Source of the DNA: Fidelibacterota bacterium
GTDB taxonomy: Bacteria > Fidelibacterota > UBA8477 > JABMPR01
NCBI GenBank assembly: GCA_016844955.1
Contig: JAERTH010000053.1
Span: 1-64,000, forward strand
Length of the DNA: 64,000 nt
Direction of reading: 5' to 3'
The notes beneath the pieces are model-generated. The model saw nothing but the letters and a program-made list of their open reading frames with translations, was not told where the DNA came from and did no database searches. Positions 41,693 to 51,532 of the stretch are shown here, piece by piece; the first letter of the stretch is position 1; the number at the start of each line of letters is the position of its first letter. The translations under genes were made by a program, and so were the position numbers.

Positions 41693-44649
41693 TGGGTAGA
41701 ATCCGCCTCTGAGCTACTGAACATGGGGCCGGAGTTCATAATGAATTGCATGAATGCGGTGACATCAATCCCGGCAGAAAATGGTAAGAGGGCCGGATTG
41801 GGTGTCTCCGCCAATACAAATTTCGTAGCGATATAGTGGTCCTTAGCCTCGACCAGCCACCCCAGCTCACCGTAGTCCGTGACATCCAGCATGAGCCAGA
41901 GTTCGGTTCCATCTTCATTGAGGGTCAAATTGTACAGACTATCAGCAACAGTAGGAGGATCCAATTCTACGTAACTGAGGGCGGCGCTTACATCAGCAAA
42001 ACCAGAATCAGATTTTGCCAGCAGGAATGTGTCCAAAAAGGCGTATTGTTTATGCTTCAGAGTGCCATAGGTAGAGTCGGGTTCCTCATCATCCAAATTA
42101 AAATCTGCCGAATATGAGAATGAACCAGAACCCTCATTTCCAGGATAAACCAACCCTGTGTTCTCATCAGCAAGCCCAGCAGGAATTTCCAGCTGCAAGG
42201 TCTTCACCACGGGGTGAAGAATGAGTGTATCCAGATTTAAATCTATGGTATCGGCGGCTCCGTCATCATCCAGGTCAGCTGAAACCAGAACGCGATTTTC
42301 TAAACTACTATAAAACGGAAAATATTGAATATCGGAGACCAGAATCTCCAGACCAAACCCCAGACCAATATCGCTAAAAATAATGGTATTAATGGTTGAC
42401 GAAATGAGCATATCCGAATCATCTGGTATGCCATTACTTCCAACCAATTGTTCGATAGTACTGGAATCCAGGGCGGCCATTTTTGAAAATGTTGGTGGCA
42501 TAAACTCAACCCCGGAGGCAATACTCAGCAGGAAAGGGATTTCAAATCGCCACTGTCCAGAAATTTCGGCACCGGCGGTAATTGATGTTAGTCCATCTGG
42601 GGATATCTGGGCATCACCACCAACAGATACCACATCAGGCATCATGGCCATAAGATCAACAATATTGCTTCCAGGTTCGAAATGTTGAACAATGGTTTCC
42701 GTATCCTCTACAGTTTTTCTAACATAATCGCGGCTGATCCGAATTTCAGTACTTGAGGGTTCACCAGCTGCCCCTGCATCAAAAAATACAGAGTCCGGAT
42801 CTAAACTGACTACCAGACTATCGTCATCTCGGAAACCCTTGACCTGCAGACCAAGTCCAGGTGAGACCCCGAATTCATTTTCCAGTGTTATGGCTAAAAT
42901 GGCTTCACCAAAGGTGATACCTCCTACCAAACCTGGGAGACTGAGGGGTTGCTCTTGCGCACTAATTTCGAAACTGATATCAAAGAGACCTACAAGATCA
43001 GCAATTTGTAGGGTAGTCATTTCTACCTGTACATCCATGGTCATTTCTTGCTGGAGGCGGTCGTAAGGAATGGAAACGGGTCCACCATCCCCACTAAAGA
43101 CAATTACCGTCTCAATCAACAATGAATCCAGAGGGGTGTCATCCCCCGTGGTATTTGTAAGCAGGTGGCCATCCAGGACCACAGTGGTATCATCATAAGT
43201 GCTATCGGGTAGCTCAAAATTAATTTTTTCATACAGCCCTAAATTTTTGTGGGCTTCACTTTCGTAAAAATTGTGGAGCCTGATTTCCATGGAATCAATG
43301 TCTAGGCCCATTTGGTTATCAACAGAGATACTTAAACGATTGGTGTCCATCCCGGCGGATACATGTTTAAAACTGGCTGAAACGATTTCTACGCTAAAGC
43401 CTTGACCAGATTCATCCTGGGAACTGGTATTCATCTCCTGGGTGGTAACGATAGTTGTGTCAAGCATATTCATCTGAATGCTTTCAAAACTGTCGATATT
43501 GAGTGCGAAGTTATAGTGAAAGAAGGGATCTACACCCTGGGGAAAGAATAAGGTATCGGTCTCATTCCCATCGATATTTGCGGTAAACTCAAAAATCAAA
43601 CTATCATAAACCGAAACACCTGCCAGACTGGAAACCAGGACACTATCATCCTCTATTCCATCCATATAGGGTGGGATCACACCAAAGAAGTGATTGTGCA
43701 GATTCGTTGTATCGCCGTTGGCCTTCTTCGTATAAACGACCAGTCCAGTGTTGGTAGCCCCCAGCGGTAACTGACTATTAACAGTAGAACTGATTGAACC
43801 GGATTCAATAACAATCGATTCAAAACTCTCTATGGGGATACCTGCCGGCAGGGTGCTCGGATCTGGGAGCAGCCCAAAGGCTTGCCTGACAGGCGGCATG
43901 CTAAAGGGGTCAATCCCAAGGGTACCAGGTAGTCCCTGAGTGGTATCCTTCTCGCATATAAAAACAGGTGGATCTGTTCCACAATCTTCGCATCCACCTA
44001 GATCAATTGGGCTGGCAAAACTTGAAGTTATTACCCATTCATAGCCAGGTAAATATACATCCTGATCATTATTCATGTCATCGGGATCTGTGCCGAAAGA
44101 CAGAATTATAGTTTCTGTTTTTGTGGCCTCGTTGTCTTCACAAGTGGCTGCAGGGATTCCAGAAAAACTATACTCTGTTACCAATCCCATATTTGTCATG
44201 ACAATAGTGGTATCCAGTGTGTCCATCTGGATGCCAGTATTAGGCGGCACCAAAGCCCCCAGATCAAGAGGACCAACACCCAATGAGTTAGGATCCTGGC
44301 CTGGAATTACAAACATATCCTCAGGCAGAGTAATGGGTGGTAACTCATTCTCAAGTGTGATATACAAACCACCCGGATAGTCGGACAGAGTATCCGGGAG
44401 TAAAATATCCATAAACCCATCGCTATTGGTATCTACTGAATCTCCATAAACCTGGATAGTTCCGGTTGTATCTGATGATAGCAGCCCATCAAAAGGATAA
44501 TTCTCAGAAACAAGGGGAATGGTCAGGGTCATTTGCCAGGTGGGTAAAACCACCTTGGTTGGTAGACCAAAATCACACTGGAGTACCAGTACACCCCAGA
44601 TAATGGCCAGCGTTAACCCGGCGATTCTGCCTTTAAATTTCTGAAAAAT
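41689..44649 (-). CDS. Large outer-membrane lipoprotein; start codon probably ATT
   Basis: The first standard start in this frame is GTG 44553, giving 954 residues with no export signal. In-frame DNA upstream encodes KFKGRIAGLTLAIIWGVL then VLQC: a basic n-region, hydrophobic core and lipobox Cys. No ATG, GTG or TTG precedes it after the ahcY stop at 44664-44666. ATT codons at 44649 and 44652 lie 8 and 5 nt after AAAAGG (44658-44663). With ATT 44649 the protein is 986 residues. The body is beta-rich, with many acidic Asp/Asn and Thr residues and few Lys, as in surface-exposed secreted proteins. No family was recognised. It is coupled to the beta-barrel gene. Confidence 0.75.
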   Translation of the reverse strand: MFQKFKGRIAGLTLAIIWGVLVLQCDFGLPTKVVLPTWQMTLTIPLVSENYPFDGLLSSDTTGTIQVYGDSVDTNSDGFMDILLPDTLSDYPGGLYITLENELPPITLPEDMFVIPGQDPNSLGVGPLDLGALVPPNTGIQMDTLDTTIVMTNMGLVTEYSFSGIPAATCEDNEATKTETIILSFGTDPDDMNNDQDVYLPGYEWVITSSFASPIDLGGCEDCGTDPPVFICEKDTTQGLPGTLGIDPFSMPPVRQAFGLLPDPSTLPAGIPIESFESIVIESGSISSTVNSQLPLGATNTGLVVYTKKANGDTTNLHNHFFGVIPPYMDGIEDDSVLVSSLAGVSVYDSLIFEFTANIDGNETDTLFFPQGVDPFFHYNFALNIDSFESIQMNMLDTTIVTTQEMNTSSQDESGQGFSVEIVSASFKHVSAGMDTNRLSISVDNQMGLDIDSMEIRLHNFYESEAHKNLGLYEKINFELPDSTYDDTTVVLDGHLLTNTTGDDTPLDSLLIETVIVFSGDGGPVSIPYDRLQQEMTMDVQVEMTTLQIADLVGLFDISFEISAQEQPLSLPGLVGGITFGEAILAITLENEFGVSPGLGLQVKGFRDDDSLVVSLDPDSVFFDAGAAGEPSSTEIRISRDYVRKTVEDTETIVQHFEPGSNIVDLMAMMPDVVSVGGDAQISPDGLTSITAGAEISGQWRFEIPFLLSIASGVEFMPPTFSKMAALDSSTIEQLVGSNGIPDDSDMLISSTINTIIFSDIGLGFGLEILVSDIQYFPFYSSLENRVLVSADLDDDGAADTIDLNLDTLILHPVVKTLQLEIPAGLADENTGLVYPGNEGSGSFSYSADFNLDDEEPDSTYGTLKHKQYAFLDTFLLAKSDSGFADVSAALSYVELDPPTVADSLYNLTLNEDGTELWLMLDVTDYGELGWLVEAKDHYIATKFVLAETPNPALLPFSAGIDVTAFMQFIMNSGPMFSSSEADSTQ

Positions 44650-44663
44650 AATGCTAGCCTTTT

Positions 44664-45962
44664 CTAGTACCGATAGTGTTCTGGTTTGAAGGGGCCCTTT
44701 TGAGGAACCCCAAGATAATCAGCTTGATCTTCAGTGAGGTCTGTCAAATGGACATCAAGATGGGCCATGTGCAGTCGGGCCACTTCTTCATCAAGTTCTT
44801 TTGATAGGACTTGAACACCAGCTTCAACTGTTCCCTCATAAAGTGCCATCTGCGCCAGTACCTGATTGGTAAATGACGTTGACATCACAAAGGATGAATG
44901 ACCCGTGGCATTGCCAAGATTTACCAGGCGACCACGTGACAGCAGAATGATTGACTTGCCATCAGGAAATTCAAACTTATCAACCTGTGGCTTGATATTG
45001 GTCTCTGTGATTCCGGAATGGTTCTCCAACCAGGCTACATTAATCTCATGGTCAAAGTGACCAATATTGGCCAGGATGGCATTGTCTTTCATTTTTTCCA
45101 TGTGCTCACCACGGATAACATCTTTGCAACCTGTAGTAGTGACAAAGATATCACCAAATTCAGCGGCTTCTTCCATAGTCACAACCTGGAACCCTTCCAT
45201 ACTGGCCTGTAGGGCACAGATGGGATCAATTTCTGTCACAAAGACCTTGGCCCCATAACCAGCCATGGATTGGGCTGAGCCCTTACCTACATCGCCATAA
45301 CCGGCAATAACAATCTTCTTGCCAGCCAACATGATGTCGGTACCACGCTTAATACCATCGGCCAGAGATTCACGACAGCCATATTTATTATCAAATTTGG
45401 ATTTAGTTACCGAGTCATTGACGTTAATGGCCGGGAATGGCAAACCACCCTCTTCCATCAATTGATAAAGACGATGAACTCCTGTGGTGGTCTCTTCTGA
45501 CACACCTTTGATCTCTGCGTGCATTTCTGGATGCTGCTCCAGGATCACCTGGGTTAAGTCTCCACCATCATCCAAAAGCAGGTTGGGACCCTGGCCGTTG
45601 AAATCCAGGGTCTGATCAATACACCACCAGTATTCTTCTTCTGTCTCACCCTTCCAGGCAAAAACTGGAATACCTAAATCTGCAATTGCGGCTGCAGCAT
45701 GATCCTGGGTTGAATAAATATTGCAACTGGACCAGCGCACTTCAGCACCCAATGCCGTCAATGTTTCAATCAAAACCGCAGTCTGGATGGTCATGTGAAT
45801 GCAGCCAGCAATACGAGCACCGCTGAGGGGTTTGGCATCACCATAACGCTTTTTGAGCTCCATAAGACCGGGCATCTCTTTTTCAGCCAGGAGAATTTCA
45901 TCCCGCCCAAATTCAGCCAGGTTAATATCAGCTACCTTGTAATCTATTGTCTGTGTTTCCAT
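44664..45962 (-). CDS. ahcY: Adenosylhomocysteinase
   Basis: The product has 432 residues. Family motifs are [59 protein letters not shown] (NAD and substrate site), [16 protein letters not shown] (Rossmann loop), [12 protein letters not shown] and the C-terminal FKPEHYRY. It converts S-adenosylhomocysteine to adenosine and homocysteine. metK lies 156 bp upstream on the same strand, so the SAM cycle is partly clustered. A short repeat element occupies the gap. No SAM or SAH riboswitch was recognised upstream. Confidence 0.97.
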   Translation of the reverse strand: METQTIDYKVADINLAEFGRDEILLAEKEMPGLMELKKRYGDAKPLSGARIAGCIHMTIQTAVLIETLTALGAEVRWSSCNIYSTQDHAAAAIADLGIPVFAWKGETEEEYWWCIDQTLDFNGQGPNLLLDDGGDLTQVILEQHPEMHAEIKGVSEETTTGVHRLYQLMEEGGLPFPAINVNDSVTKSKFDNKYGCRESLADGIKRGTDIMLAGKKIVIAGYGDVGKGSAQSMAGYGAKVFVTEIDPICALQASMEGFQVVTMEEAAEFGDIFVTTTGCKDVIRGEHMEKMKDNAILANIGHFDHEINVAWLENHSGITETNIKPQVDKFEFPDGKSIILLSRGRLVNLGNATGHSSFVMSTSFTNQVLAQMALYEGTVEAGVQVLSKELDEEVARLHMAHLDVHLTDLTEDQADYLGVPQKGPFKPEHYRY

Positions 45963-46029
45963 ATATTCTTCTTCGTGGAATCCGGTGTGGGATTCCCTTC
46001 CTCTTTTGTTGGTACTTCTAGTTTATTCT

Positions 46030-46105
46030 AACCACTAAGACACGAAGACTCAAAGTGTCATAAATAAAATTTGTGTTCCTGCTTGACCTGGTGTTTTCGT
46101 GGTAA
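46030..46105. repeat. Degenerate palindromic repeat (CCACGAAGACACGAAG type)
   Basis: The left end AACCACTAAGACACGAAGAC and the right end GTGTTTTCGTGGTAA are imperfect inverted copies about 75 bp apart. They resemble the dispersed repeat 'AACCACGAAGACACGAAG...' seen in many environmental bacterial genomes. The element fills most of the ahcY-metK gap. On transcription it could fold into a long imperfect hairpin. It is identified from memory of this repeat type. Confidence 0.45.
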
Positions 46106-46118
46106 GTCATTTACCTGT

Positions 46119-47273
46119 CTATTTTAAGGCCTGCTTAACTTCATCTGCCAGATTTGTCTTTTCCCATGGGAATTCATCCCGACCAAAATGGCCATATGAA
46201 GCTGACTTCTGATAGATCGGGCGCTTTAGATCCAAATGACTGATGATTTCAGCTGGTTTCAGTGGGAAGACCTTTCTGACCATGGTTTCCAATTCATCAT
46301 TGCTATGTGTTGATGTACCATGTGAATCTACCAGAATGGATATTGGATCAGCCACTCCAATGGCATAGGCCAATTGAACCGTACAGCGTTTAGCAGCCTG
46401 GGCAGCTACAATATTCTTGGCAATATAACGGGCCATGTAGGTGGCAGAACGATCCACTTTGCTGGGATCCTTACCTGAGAAAGCACCACCACCGTGAGGA
46501 GCATAACCACCGTAGGTATCCACAATAATTTTCCGACCCGTTAGACCGGCATCACCCTGTGGGCCACCGACAACAAATCTACCAGTGGGATTAACATAAA
46601 CCTTCATGGTCTTATAGTTCACCAGGTCAGATGGGAGTACTGGCTTGATTACATGTTCCAGAATGTCCTTGAACATCTCACCTTTGACATCAACACCGTC
46701 CTCATGCTGATTGGATATCACAACCGCATTGATGGATTCAGGTTGATGGGTCTCTGAATTGTATTGAATCGTGACCTGGGATTTGCCATCTGGTCTGAGA
46801 TAAGGAATGAGACCTTCCTTACGAACTTCGGCCAGACGTTTGGTCAAGGCATGCGCCAGATAGATAGGCATGGGCATCAGCTCATCAGTTTCATCGGTGG
46901 CATAACCAAACATCATACCCTGGTCACCAGCACCTTGCTCATGGTTCTGATCATCAACTCCGCGAGAGATATCAGGAGACTGTTTATCGATACTGACCAG
47001 AACTGCACAGGTTTTGTAGTCAAAACCCATCATTGAATCTGTATATCCGATACGCTTTATAGTCCCACGGGCAATCCGTTGGATATCTACATAGGCTGAG
47101 GTAGTTATCTCTCCACCAACCATTACCAGGCCAGTGGTTACAAAGGTCTCACAGGCAACCCGGCCTTGAGGATCCTTTTCTAATATGGCATCCAGAATCG
47201 CATCAGATATCTGATCGGCAATCTTATCTGGATGACCTTCTGTTACGGATTCGGATGAAAATAGATATGACAT
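46119..47273 (-). CDS. metK: S-adenosylmethionine synthase
   Basis: The product has 384 residues. It has [95 protein letters not shown] and the late [12 protein letters not shown]. It makes SAM from methionine and ATP. It follows the nucleotidyltransferase gene by 62 nt and precedes ahcY. The 62-nt upstream gap is too short for a standard SAM riboswitch. Confidence 0.97.
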   Translation of the reverse strand: MSYLFSSESVTEGHPDKIADQISDAILDAILEKDPQGRVACETFVTTGLVMVGGEITTSAYVDIQRIARGTIKRIGYTDSMMGFDYKTCAVLVSIDKQSPDISRGVDDQNHEQGAGDQGMMFGYATDETDELMPMPIYLAHALTKRLAEVRKEGLIPYLRPDGKSQVTIQYNSETHQPESINAVVISNQHEDGVDVKGEMFKDILEHVIKPVLPSDLVNYKTMKVYVNPTGRFVVGGPQGDAGLTGRKIIVDTYGGYAPHGGGAFSGKDPSKVDRSATYMARYIAKNIVAAQAAKRCTVQLAYAIGVADPISILVDSHGTSTHSNDELETMVRKVFPLKPAEIISHLDLKRPIYQKSASYGHFGRDEFPWEKTNLADEVKQALK

Positions 47274-47335
47274 CTAGCTGTTCTCCAGTATTGTTCTTTT
47301 TTGAGGGTTTTGCTCGTTAGCAAACACCCGTTGTA

Positions 47336-48313
47336 TCAATTTAACTTAAATTCTGAGTAATCTCCAACATTGATCGCCCGAGTCTCACCTTCTACCTGAG
47401 CATGATCGCCAATGAGTGAATCACTGAGGATCATGTTCTTAATCACTGATCCTTTACCAACAATAGTCTCCGATATAATTGCCCCTGTCACTTTAGCCCG
47501 CTTATCAATCGTCACGTTTGGGCCAATGACAGAATCTTTAATGATGGCTTCAGCGTGGATAAATACGGGTGGATGAATGATTGACCCGTTGCTATGCTCT
47601 GTGGACAAATGATGATTCAGCAAAAATCGATGCGAATCGAGTACAGATTCCTTGGTTCCACAATCATACCAGCCATTGATTTCAATAGCTCTAATCTTTT
47701 CCCCATTTTCAATCATCAACTGCAATGCATCAGTCAGCTGATACTCACCTCGCGTTTTAATATCATCTGCTATTAGTTTTTCTATTGCCGCCTTTAGAAC
47801 CCGCTGATCGTTAAAGTAATACATGCCGGCTAGAGCGAGGTCGGACCTGGGATTTTCCGGTTTTTCCACAAGATTTGTGACGGTATCATCCTTGTCTATT
47901 TCAGCCACACCAAATCGACGCGGGTCTTCCACCTTGACAACAGCAATAGCATTTTCACCACTATTCACAAAACCTTTAAAGTCCACATCAAAAACGGTAT
48001 CACCCAACAGAATCAGGACACCCTCATCCTTGTCCTCCAATCCCTGCAAAACCGCATGCCCCAGGCCTTTGCGTTCGGACTGATAGGGGTAGTCCAGGCG
48101 AAGATGTGAATAGTAGCGATTTACATACTCCTCGACCTGCTCACCCTTATAACCAATAATAACTGAAACTGAACTGACACCAGCATTTTCGACTGCGTCC
48201 AACACATGTCCTATAAGGCGTTTCCCAGCCAGATTTATCATCACCTTGGGTACATTCAAAGTGTGTGGACGTAGGCGCTTCCCAATTCCAGCGGCAGGTA
48301 TGACGGCTCTCAT
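47336..48313 (-). CDS. Sugar-phosphate nucleotidyltransferase with left-handed beta-helix
   Basis: The product has 325 residues. The catalytic domain opens with AVIPAAGIGKRLRPHTLNVP (GxGxRLxPxT nucleotide loop). It contains ILLGDTVFDVDFKGF (metal-binding GDxxF) and GVAEIDKDDTVTNLVEKP, with INGWYDCGTKES near its end. Hexapeptide repeats (about 245-320) form a short left-handed beta-helix. It makes an NDP-sugar from hexose 1-phosphate. RmlA-like, GlmU-like and GalU/MpgA-like substrates are all possible. It starts 3 nt after the MlaD-like gene and precedes metK. Confidence 0.9.
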   Translation of the reverse strand: MRAVIPAAGIGKRLRPHTLNVPKVMINLAGKRLIGHVLDAVENAGVSSVSVIIGYKGEQVEEYVNRYYSHLRLDYPYQSERKGLGHAVLQGLEDKDEGVLILLGDTVFDVDFKGFVNSGENAIAVVKVEDPRRFGVAEIDKDDTVTNLVEKPENPRSDLALAGMYYFNDQRVLKAAIEKLIADDIKTRGEYQLTDALQLMIENGEKIRAIEINGWYDCGTKESVLDSHRFLLNHHLSTEHSNGSIIHPPVFIHAEAIIKDSVIGPNVTIDKRAKVTGAIISETIVGKGSVIKNMILSDSLIGDHAQVEGETRAINVGDYSEFKLN

Positions 48314-48316
48314 TTG

Positions 48317-49276
48317 CTATTTCCCTCCACCAAACATATCAACGTTAACATTCACGTGCTCTAGATACTTCTTAGGATCAGCTTTTATCTCTTTAACGAT
48401 GGCATTGATATTAACGGTAATACTATCTAACCGCTGGTAAAGTGAATCTGATGTGGTAAGCTTCCCGAGACTCGATTTAGGATCCTTAAGTCGCACACTC
48501 AGCTTATTCAAATCTGTACTTATCTTATCCAGACTGGCCAGTGAACGTCCCAGCTTGTCCTTGTTGTCATCAACCACGGTGTTCAAAGTGAGGGAAACCG
48601 ATTTCAGGTTTGTAACGATGGTATCGATGTCTTCGCGTTTAGTATCTACCATGAGCTCAGCCTGTTGCAATGCCCCCTTCATGGATTTTAGTCCTGGTTG
48701 AATGTCTGCGACCATGAGTGAATCGATCAGCCTGGCTGTATTGTGGATAGTGTGTAAACTGGCCTGGACATCTTCCTCCATGGACTGATTCAGTAAAAGT
48801 AGTGTTTTATTGAAGTTGCCCAATAAAGTTTGAAAATCGGTGGAGATGGCTCCCGTCGTTTCAAAAATATCTTCCAGACCACCTGCAAAGGTTCCACGAA
48901 AGATTCCATGTTCACTCAGACGTCTTCCAGAATTCCCGGGACTTACTTCAACCTTTTTGGAGCCCAGAAGCTCCTGGTTGGAGATGATAGCAAAGGCATC
49001 ACTGTAAAGGGTAATGTCCTTGTCCACTCCAATGATAATATCGACGGAATCCTTACGAACAATGAAGTCGTCCACCACGCCTTTGGGCACACCTGCTACG
49101 GTGACCGGGTCGCCTTCTTCCAATCCACTGGCTCGGGCGACCCGAACCGTATAATATCCTCTTGAGGAAAATATGTCATACTTCTTTCCCCACATAATTC
49201 CCAGTACCGTGATAACCAGGATTATCAGTACGACTATACCGACAATTATCTCTTGTCTTTTTTCCTCAGGTCTCAT
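48317..49276 (-). CDS. MlaD/MCE family lipid-transport protein
   Basis: The product has 319 residues. It has one N-terminal transmembrane helix (about 11-30, IIVGIVVLIILVITVLGIMW). A single MCE domain (about 38-118) has YYTVRVARASGLEEGDPVTV, AGVPKGVV and ISNQELLGSKKVEV. A long helical, coiled-coil-like C-terminal part follows, with repeated 'L..L...L' (about 150-310). MCE proteins form hexameric rings or tunnels that carry phospholipids across the periplasm. No MlaE permease or MlaF ATPase gene lies beside it, although these usually accompany it. It sits in a co-directional run, 23 nt after hpf. Confidence 0.9.
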   Translation of the reverse strand: MRPEEKRQEIIVGIVVLIILVITVLGIMWGKKYDIFSSRGYYTVRVARASGLEEGDPVTVAGVPKGVVDDFIVRKDSVDIIIGVDKDITLYSDAFAIISNQELLGSKKVEVSPGNSGRRLSEHGIFRGTFAGGLEDIFETTGAISTDFQTLLGNFNKTLLLLNQSMEEDVQASLHTIHNTARLIDSLMVADIQPGLKSMKGALQQAELMVDTKREDIDTIVTNLKSVSLTLNTVVDDNKDKLGRSLASLDKISTDLNKLSVRLKDPKSSLGKLTTSDSLYQRLDSITVNINAIVKEIKADPKKYLEHVNVNVDMFGGGK

Positions 49277-49299
49277 TGTTTTATGCTTTCCTGCCCCAT

Positions 49300-49632
49300 T
49301 TACTCTTCATCAGAGGATTCTACAAACTGTTTATCTGGATTTATGGGACGTTTCCATTTATTTCTATGCTTCTGAAGTTGTTTACGCATCTTTTTAACAA
49401 CAAAATCCACTGATTTTGATAGATCCTCAGAAGTTTCCTTGGCCATGAAAGTTTCGCCTGGTACATTCAAAATCACCTCAGCAATATAATCATTTTTACT
49501 CTTATCAACGATCATCTTGCAATTAACAATTCGATCATACACGGGTTCAAGACGGTGATCAATTTCGGTCTGGATATATTCCCGAGTTTTCTCTGAAATG
49601 TCAAAATGACGGGCGACGATGGTTACCTTCAT
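49300..49632 (-). CDS. hpf: Ribosome hibernation promoting factor, short form
   Basis: The product has 110 residues. The S30AE domain has MKVTIVARHFDISEKTREYI, VNCKMIVDKSKNDYIAEV and FMAKETSEDLSKSVDFVVKK, then MRKQLQKHRNKWKR. It is the short type without the C-terminal dimerisation domain, ending in an acidic tail. It binds the 30S decoding region in stationary phase. The ATG has a strong AGGAG site 7 nt upstream. It lies between xerC/D and the MlaD-like gene in one operon. Confidence 0.93.
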   Translation of the reverse strand: MKVTIVARHFDISEKTREYIQTEIDHRLEPVYDRIVNCKMIVDKSKNDYIAEVILNVPGETFMAKETSEDLSKSVDFVVKKMRKQLQKHRNKWKRPINPDKQFVESSDEE

Positions 49633-49667
49633 AGGCTCCTCCAGTTTTATGGTGATTAACGAACATG

Positions 49668-50591
49668 TTATTTTTTTCCTGCCCTTGGGTGGGCCATTTG
49701 AAACGCTTGCTTCATTTTATCAACTTGCACGTGAGTATACACCTGAGTCGTGGATAAGTTCGCATGACCCAGCAAGTCCTTCAGAGCCATGAGATCAGCT
49801 CCGGCATTAAGTAAATGGGTGGCAAAAGTGTGGCGCAGAACATGGGGGCTCATCTTTTTCAGTTCAGCGATGGCTTTAATGGCTTTTTTCACGCGCAATC
49901 GAATCCCATCAGGGCCAAGTGGTGTACCATTTTTTCCCAGAAATAGTGGTTGATTTGCCTCCCTTACCCCAAATTTATGTTTGCTTGCATATTTATATTC
50001 ATCAATAGCATCCCAGGCGTATTGTCCCACTGGAATGATCCTTTGCTTGGAGCCTTTCCCTAGTACTGTTACTGTACCCTTACTGGGGTTCAAGTCTGCC
50101 AGGGTCACACCTGCCAGCTCAGAGATTCGCATTCCTGTTGAATAGAACAGTTCAACCATGGCCAGATCCCGCTTTCCCATCCAGCCGTCAGTCTCACTCA
50201 ATTTTTCTAAAACGGCCACAATCTGATTCTCTGACAAATAGCTGGGAATAACACCTGGAAGTTTGGGCGTATGCACGTAAGCTGCAATGTTCAAGGTCAC
50301 AATACCCTCACGATGGAGATATTTAAAGAGCGACTTGAGCGCAGCCAGTTTTCTGGCTACGGATCGTGGTTGCTGATCCAAATCTCCTGAGAGATGCCCC
50401 AGAAAACTTCGCACAACCCCTCGGTTTATCTGACTTGGGTTGCTGAGACACTCCTCATCATTATCCTCCAGAAAGTCACAGAACTGGGCCAGATCAATAC
50501 CATATCCGCGCAAGGTTTCAGGTGAGTAGCGCTTTTCCACCTCAAGCCAATTTAGAAAGGCTTCGATATGCTGTCGCAGGGTTGGCTTCAT
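49668..50591 (-). CDS. xerC: Tyrosine recombinase, XerC/XerD type
   Basis: The product has 307 residues. The N-terminal SAM-like core-binding domain (about 5-95) opens FLNWLEVEKRYSPETLRGYG. The catalytic domain has STGMRISELAGVTLADL (first Arg), LGKGSKQRIIPVG (Lys), HVLRHTFATHLLNAGADL (His-x-x-Arg), DLLGHANLSTTQVYTHV (His and the nucleophile Tyr). All catalytic residues are present. It resolves chromosome dimers at dif, and XerC versus XerD cannot be told apart here. It overlaps rluD by 4 nt (ATGA). Housekeeping context argues against a mobile-element integrase. Confidence 0.92.
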   Translation of the reverse strand: MKPTLRQHIEAFLNWLEVEKRYSPETLRGYGIDLAQFCDFLEDNDEECLSNPSQINRGVVRSFLGHLSGDLDQQPRSVARKLAALKSLFKYLHREGIVTLNIAAYVHTPKLPGVIPSYLSENQIVAVLEKLSETDGWMGKRDLAMVELFYSTGMRISELAGVTLADLNPSKGTVTVLGKGSKQRIIPVGQYAWDAIDEYKYASKHKFGVREANQPLFLGKNGTPLGPDGIRLRVKKAIKAIAELKKMSPHVLRHTFATHLLNAGADLMALKDLLGHANLSTTQVYTHVQVDKMKQAFQMAHPRAGKK

Positions 50592-51532
50592 CCGGATTTG
50601 CTTTCAGCCCTCAGGACGGCTAGAACCGCTTCCATGTCATCATGAAGCGGTGCCCTCAGATCCATGGTTTCGTTGGTCAGGGGATGCTGGAAAATCAATC
50701 TCCGAGCATGCAGGGCCTGGCGATTGAGCATTGAGAGTAAGCGAGCAGCCAACTGCCGGTTGCGCATATTCAGTTTAATAATGTTTGAATTCCGCCCCCC
50801 ATAGTAGGGATCACCAAACAGAGGATGATTTACGTGGGTCATATGAACCCGAATCTGGTGGGTTCTCCCAGTTTCCAGTTTAACGCGTACCAGCGTTAGA
50901 AAATCAAAACGTTCCAAAACCTCATAGCGTGTCAGTGATGGCCTTCCGGTATCAATGACCGTGAATTTTTTGCGGTTTTTGGGAGATCGACCAATGGGAG
51001 CATCAATATCTCCCCTGTCATCGGGAAATTGTCCCCAAACCAAAGCATAATAGTACTTCTCAATGGTCCGCTTTGAAAATTGCGACCTGAGATTGCCATG
51101 GATACTGTTGTCCTTGGCAGAGATGAGTAGACCAGAGGTATCCTTGTCCAGTCGATGCACAATACCAGGCCTTAACAGACCATTGTCATTGGAGAGGTGT
51201 TCACAATGGTAGATCAGTGCATTAACCAGGGTGCCAGTGGAGTTCCCTGCACCAGGATGAACAATAAGCCCGGCTGGTTTATTCACAACAATGAGGTAGT
51301 CATCCTCATATACTATATCCAGCGCTATGTTTTCGGCATACAAAGTCGGCGTGTAGGGCATATCATATTCAACCGTGATGTGTTCACGGGGCTCTACCAG
51401 ATGACTGGCTTTGATTGCCTTACCGTTGGCTCGGATCTTACCAATCTTCAGCAGTTTCTGGACCTGATTTCGGGTGATGTGAGAGGGTAATCGACTTGAA
51501 AGAAATTTATCTACCCGAACGGGTTTCTGCAT
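50588..51532 (-). CDS. rluD: Pseudouridine synthase, RluA/RluD family
   Basis: The product has 314 residues from ATG 51532. The S4 RNA-binding domain (about 5-75) has RVDKFLSSRLPSHITRNQVQ. The catalytic domain has PAGLIVHPGAGNSTGTLVNA, the catalytic Asp in GIVHRLDKDTSGLL and ETGRTHQIRVHM. It would modify 23S rRNA helix 69 if it is RluD proper. In-frame DNA upstream encodes ETYEITIDP, which matches the usual RluD N-terminus. No ATG, GTG or TTG lies between the TAA at 51602-51604 and 51532, so the real start may be an unusual codon such as CTG 51595. Confidence 0.92.
   Translation of the reverse strand: MQKPVRVDKFLSSRLPSHITRNQVQKLLKIGKIRANGKAIKASHLVEPREHITVEYDMPYTPTLYAENIALDIVYEDDYLIVVNKPAGLIVHPGAGNSTGTLVNALIYHCEHLSNDNGLLRPGIVHRLDKDTSGLLISAKDNSIHGNLRSQFSKRTIEKYYYALVWGQFPDDRGDIDAPIGRSPKNRKKFTVIDTGRPSLTRYEVLERFDFLTLVRVKLETGRTHQIRVHMTHVNHPLFGDPYYGGRNSNIIKLNMRNRQLAARLLSMLNRQALHARRLIFQHPLTNETMDLRAPLHDDMEAVLAVLRAESKSG

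Noticed and set aside
46119..47335. SAM or SAH riboswitch ahead of metK or ahcY
   Set aside because: The gaps upstream of metK (62 nt) and ahcY (156 nt) are too short or filled by a palindromic repeat; no SAM-I/II/IV or SAH core motif was recognisable.
49668..50591. Integrase of a mobile element
   Set aside because: The tyrosine recombinase has XerC/D size and motifs, is translationally coupled to rluD, and no att sites, cargo or phage genes surround it.
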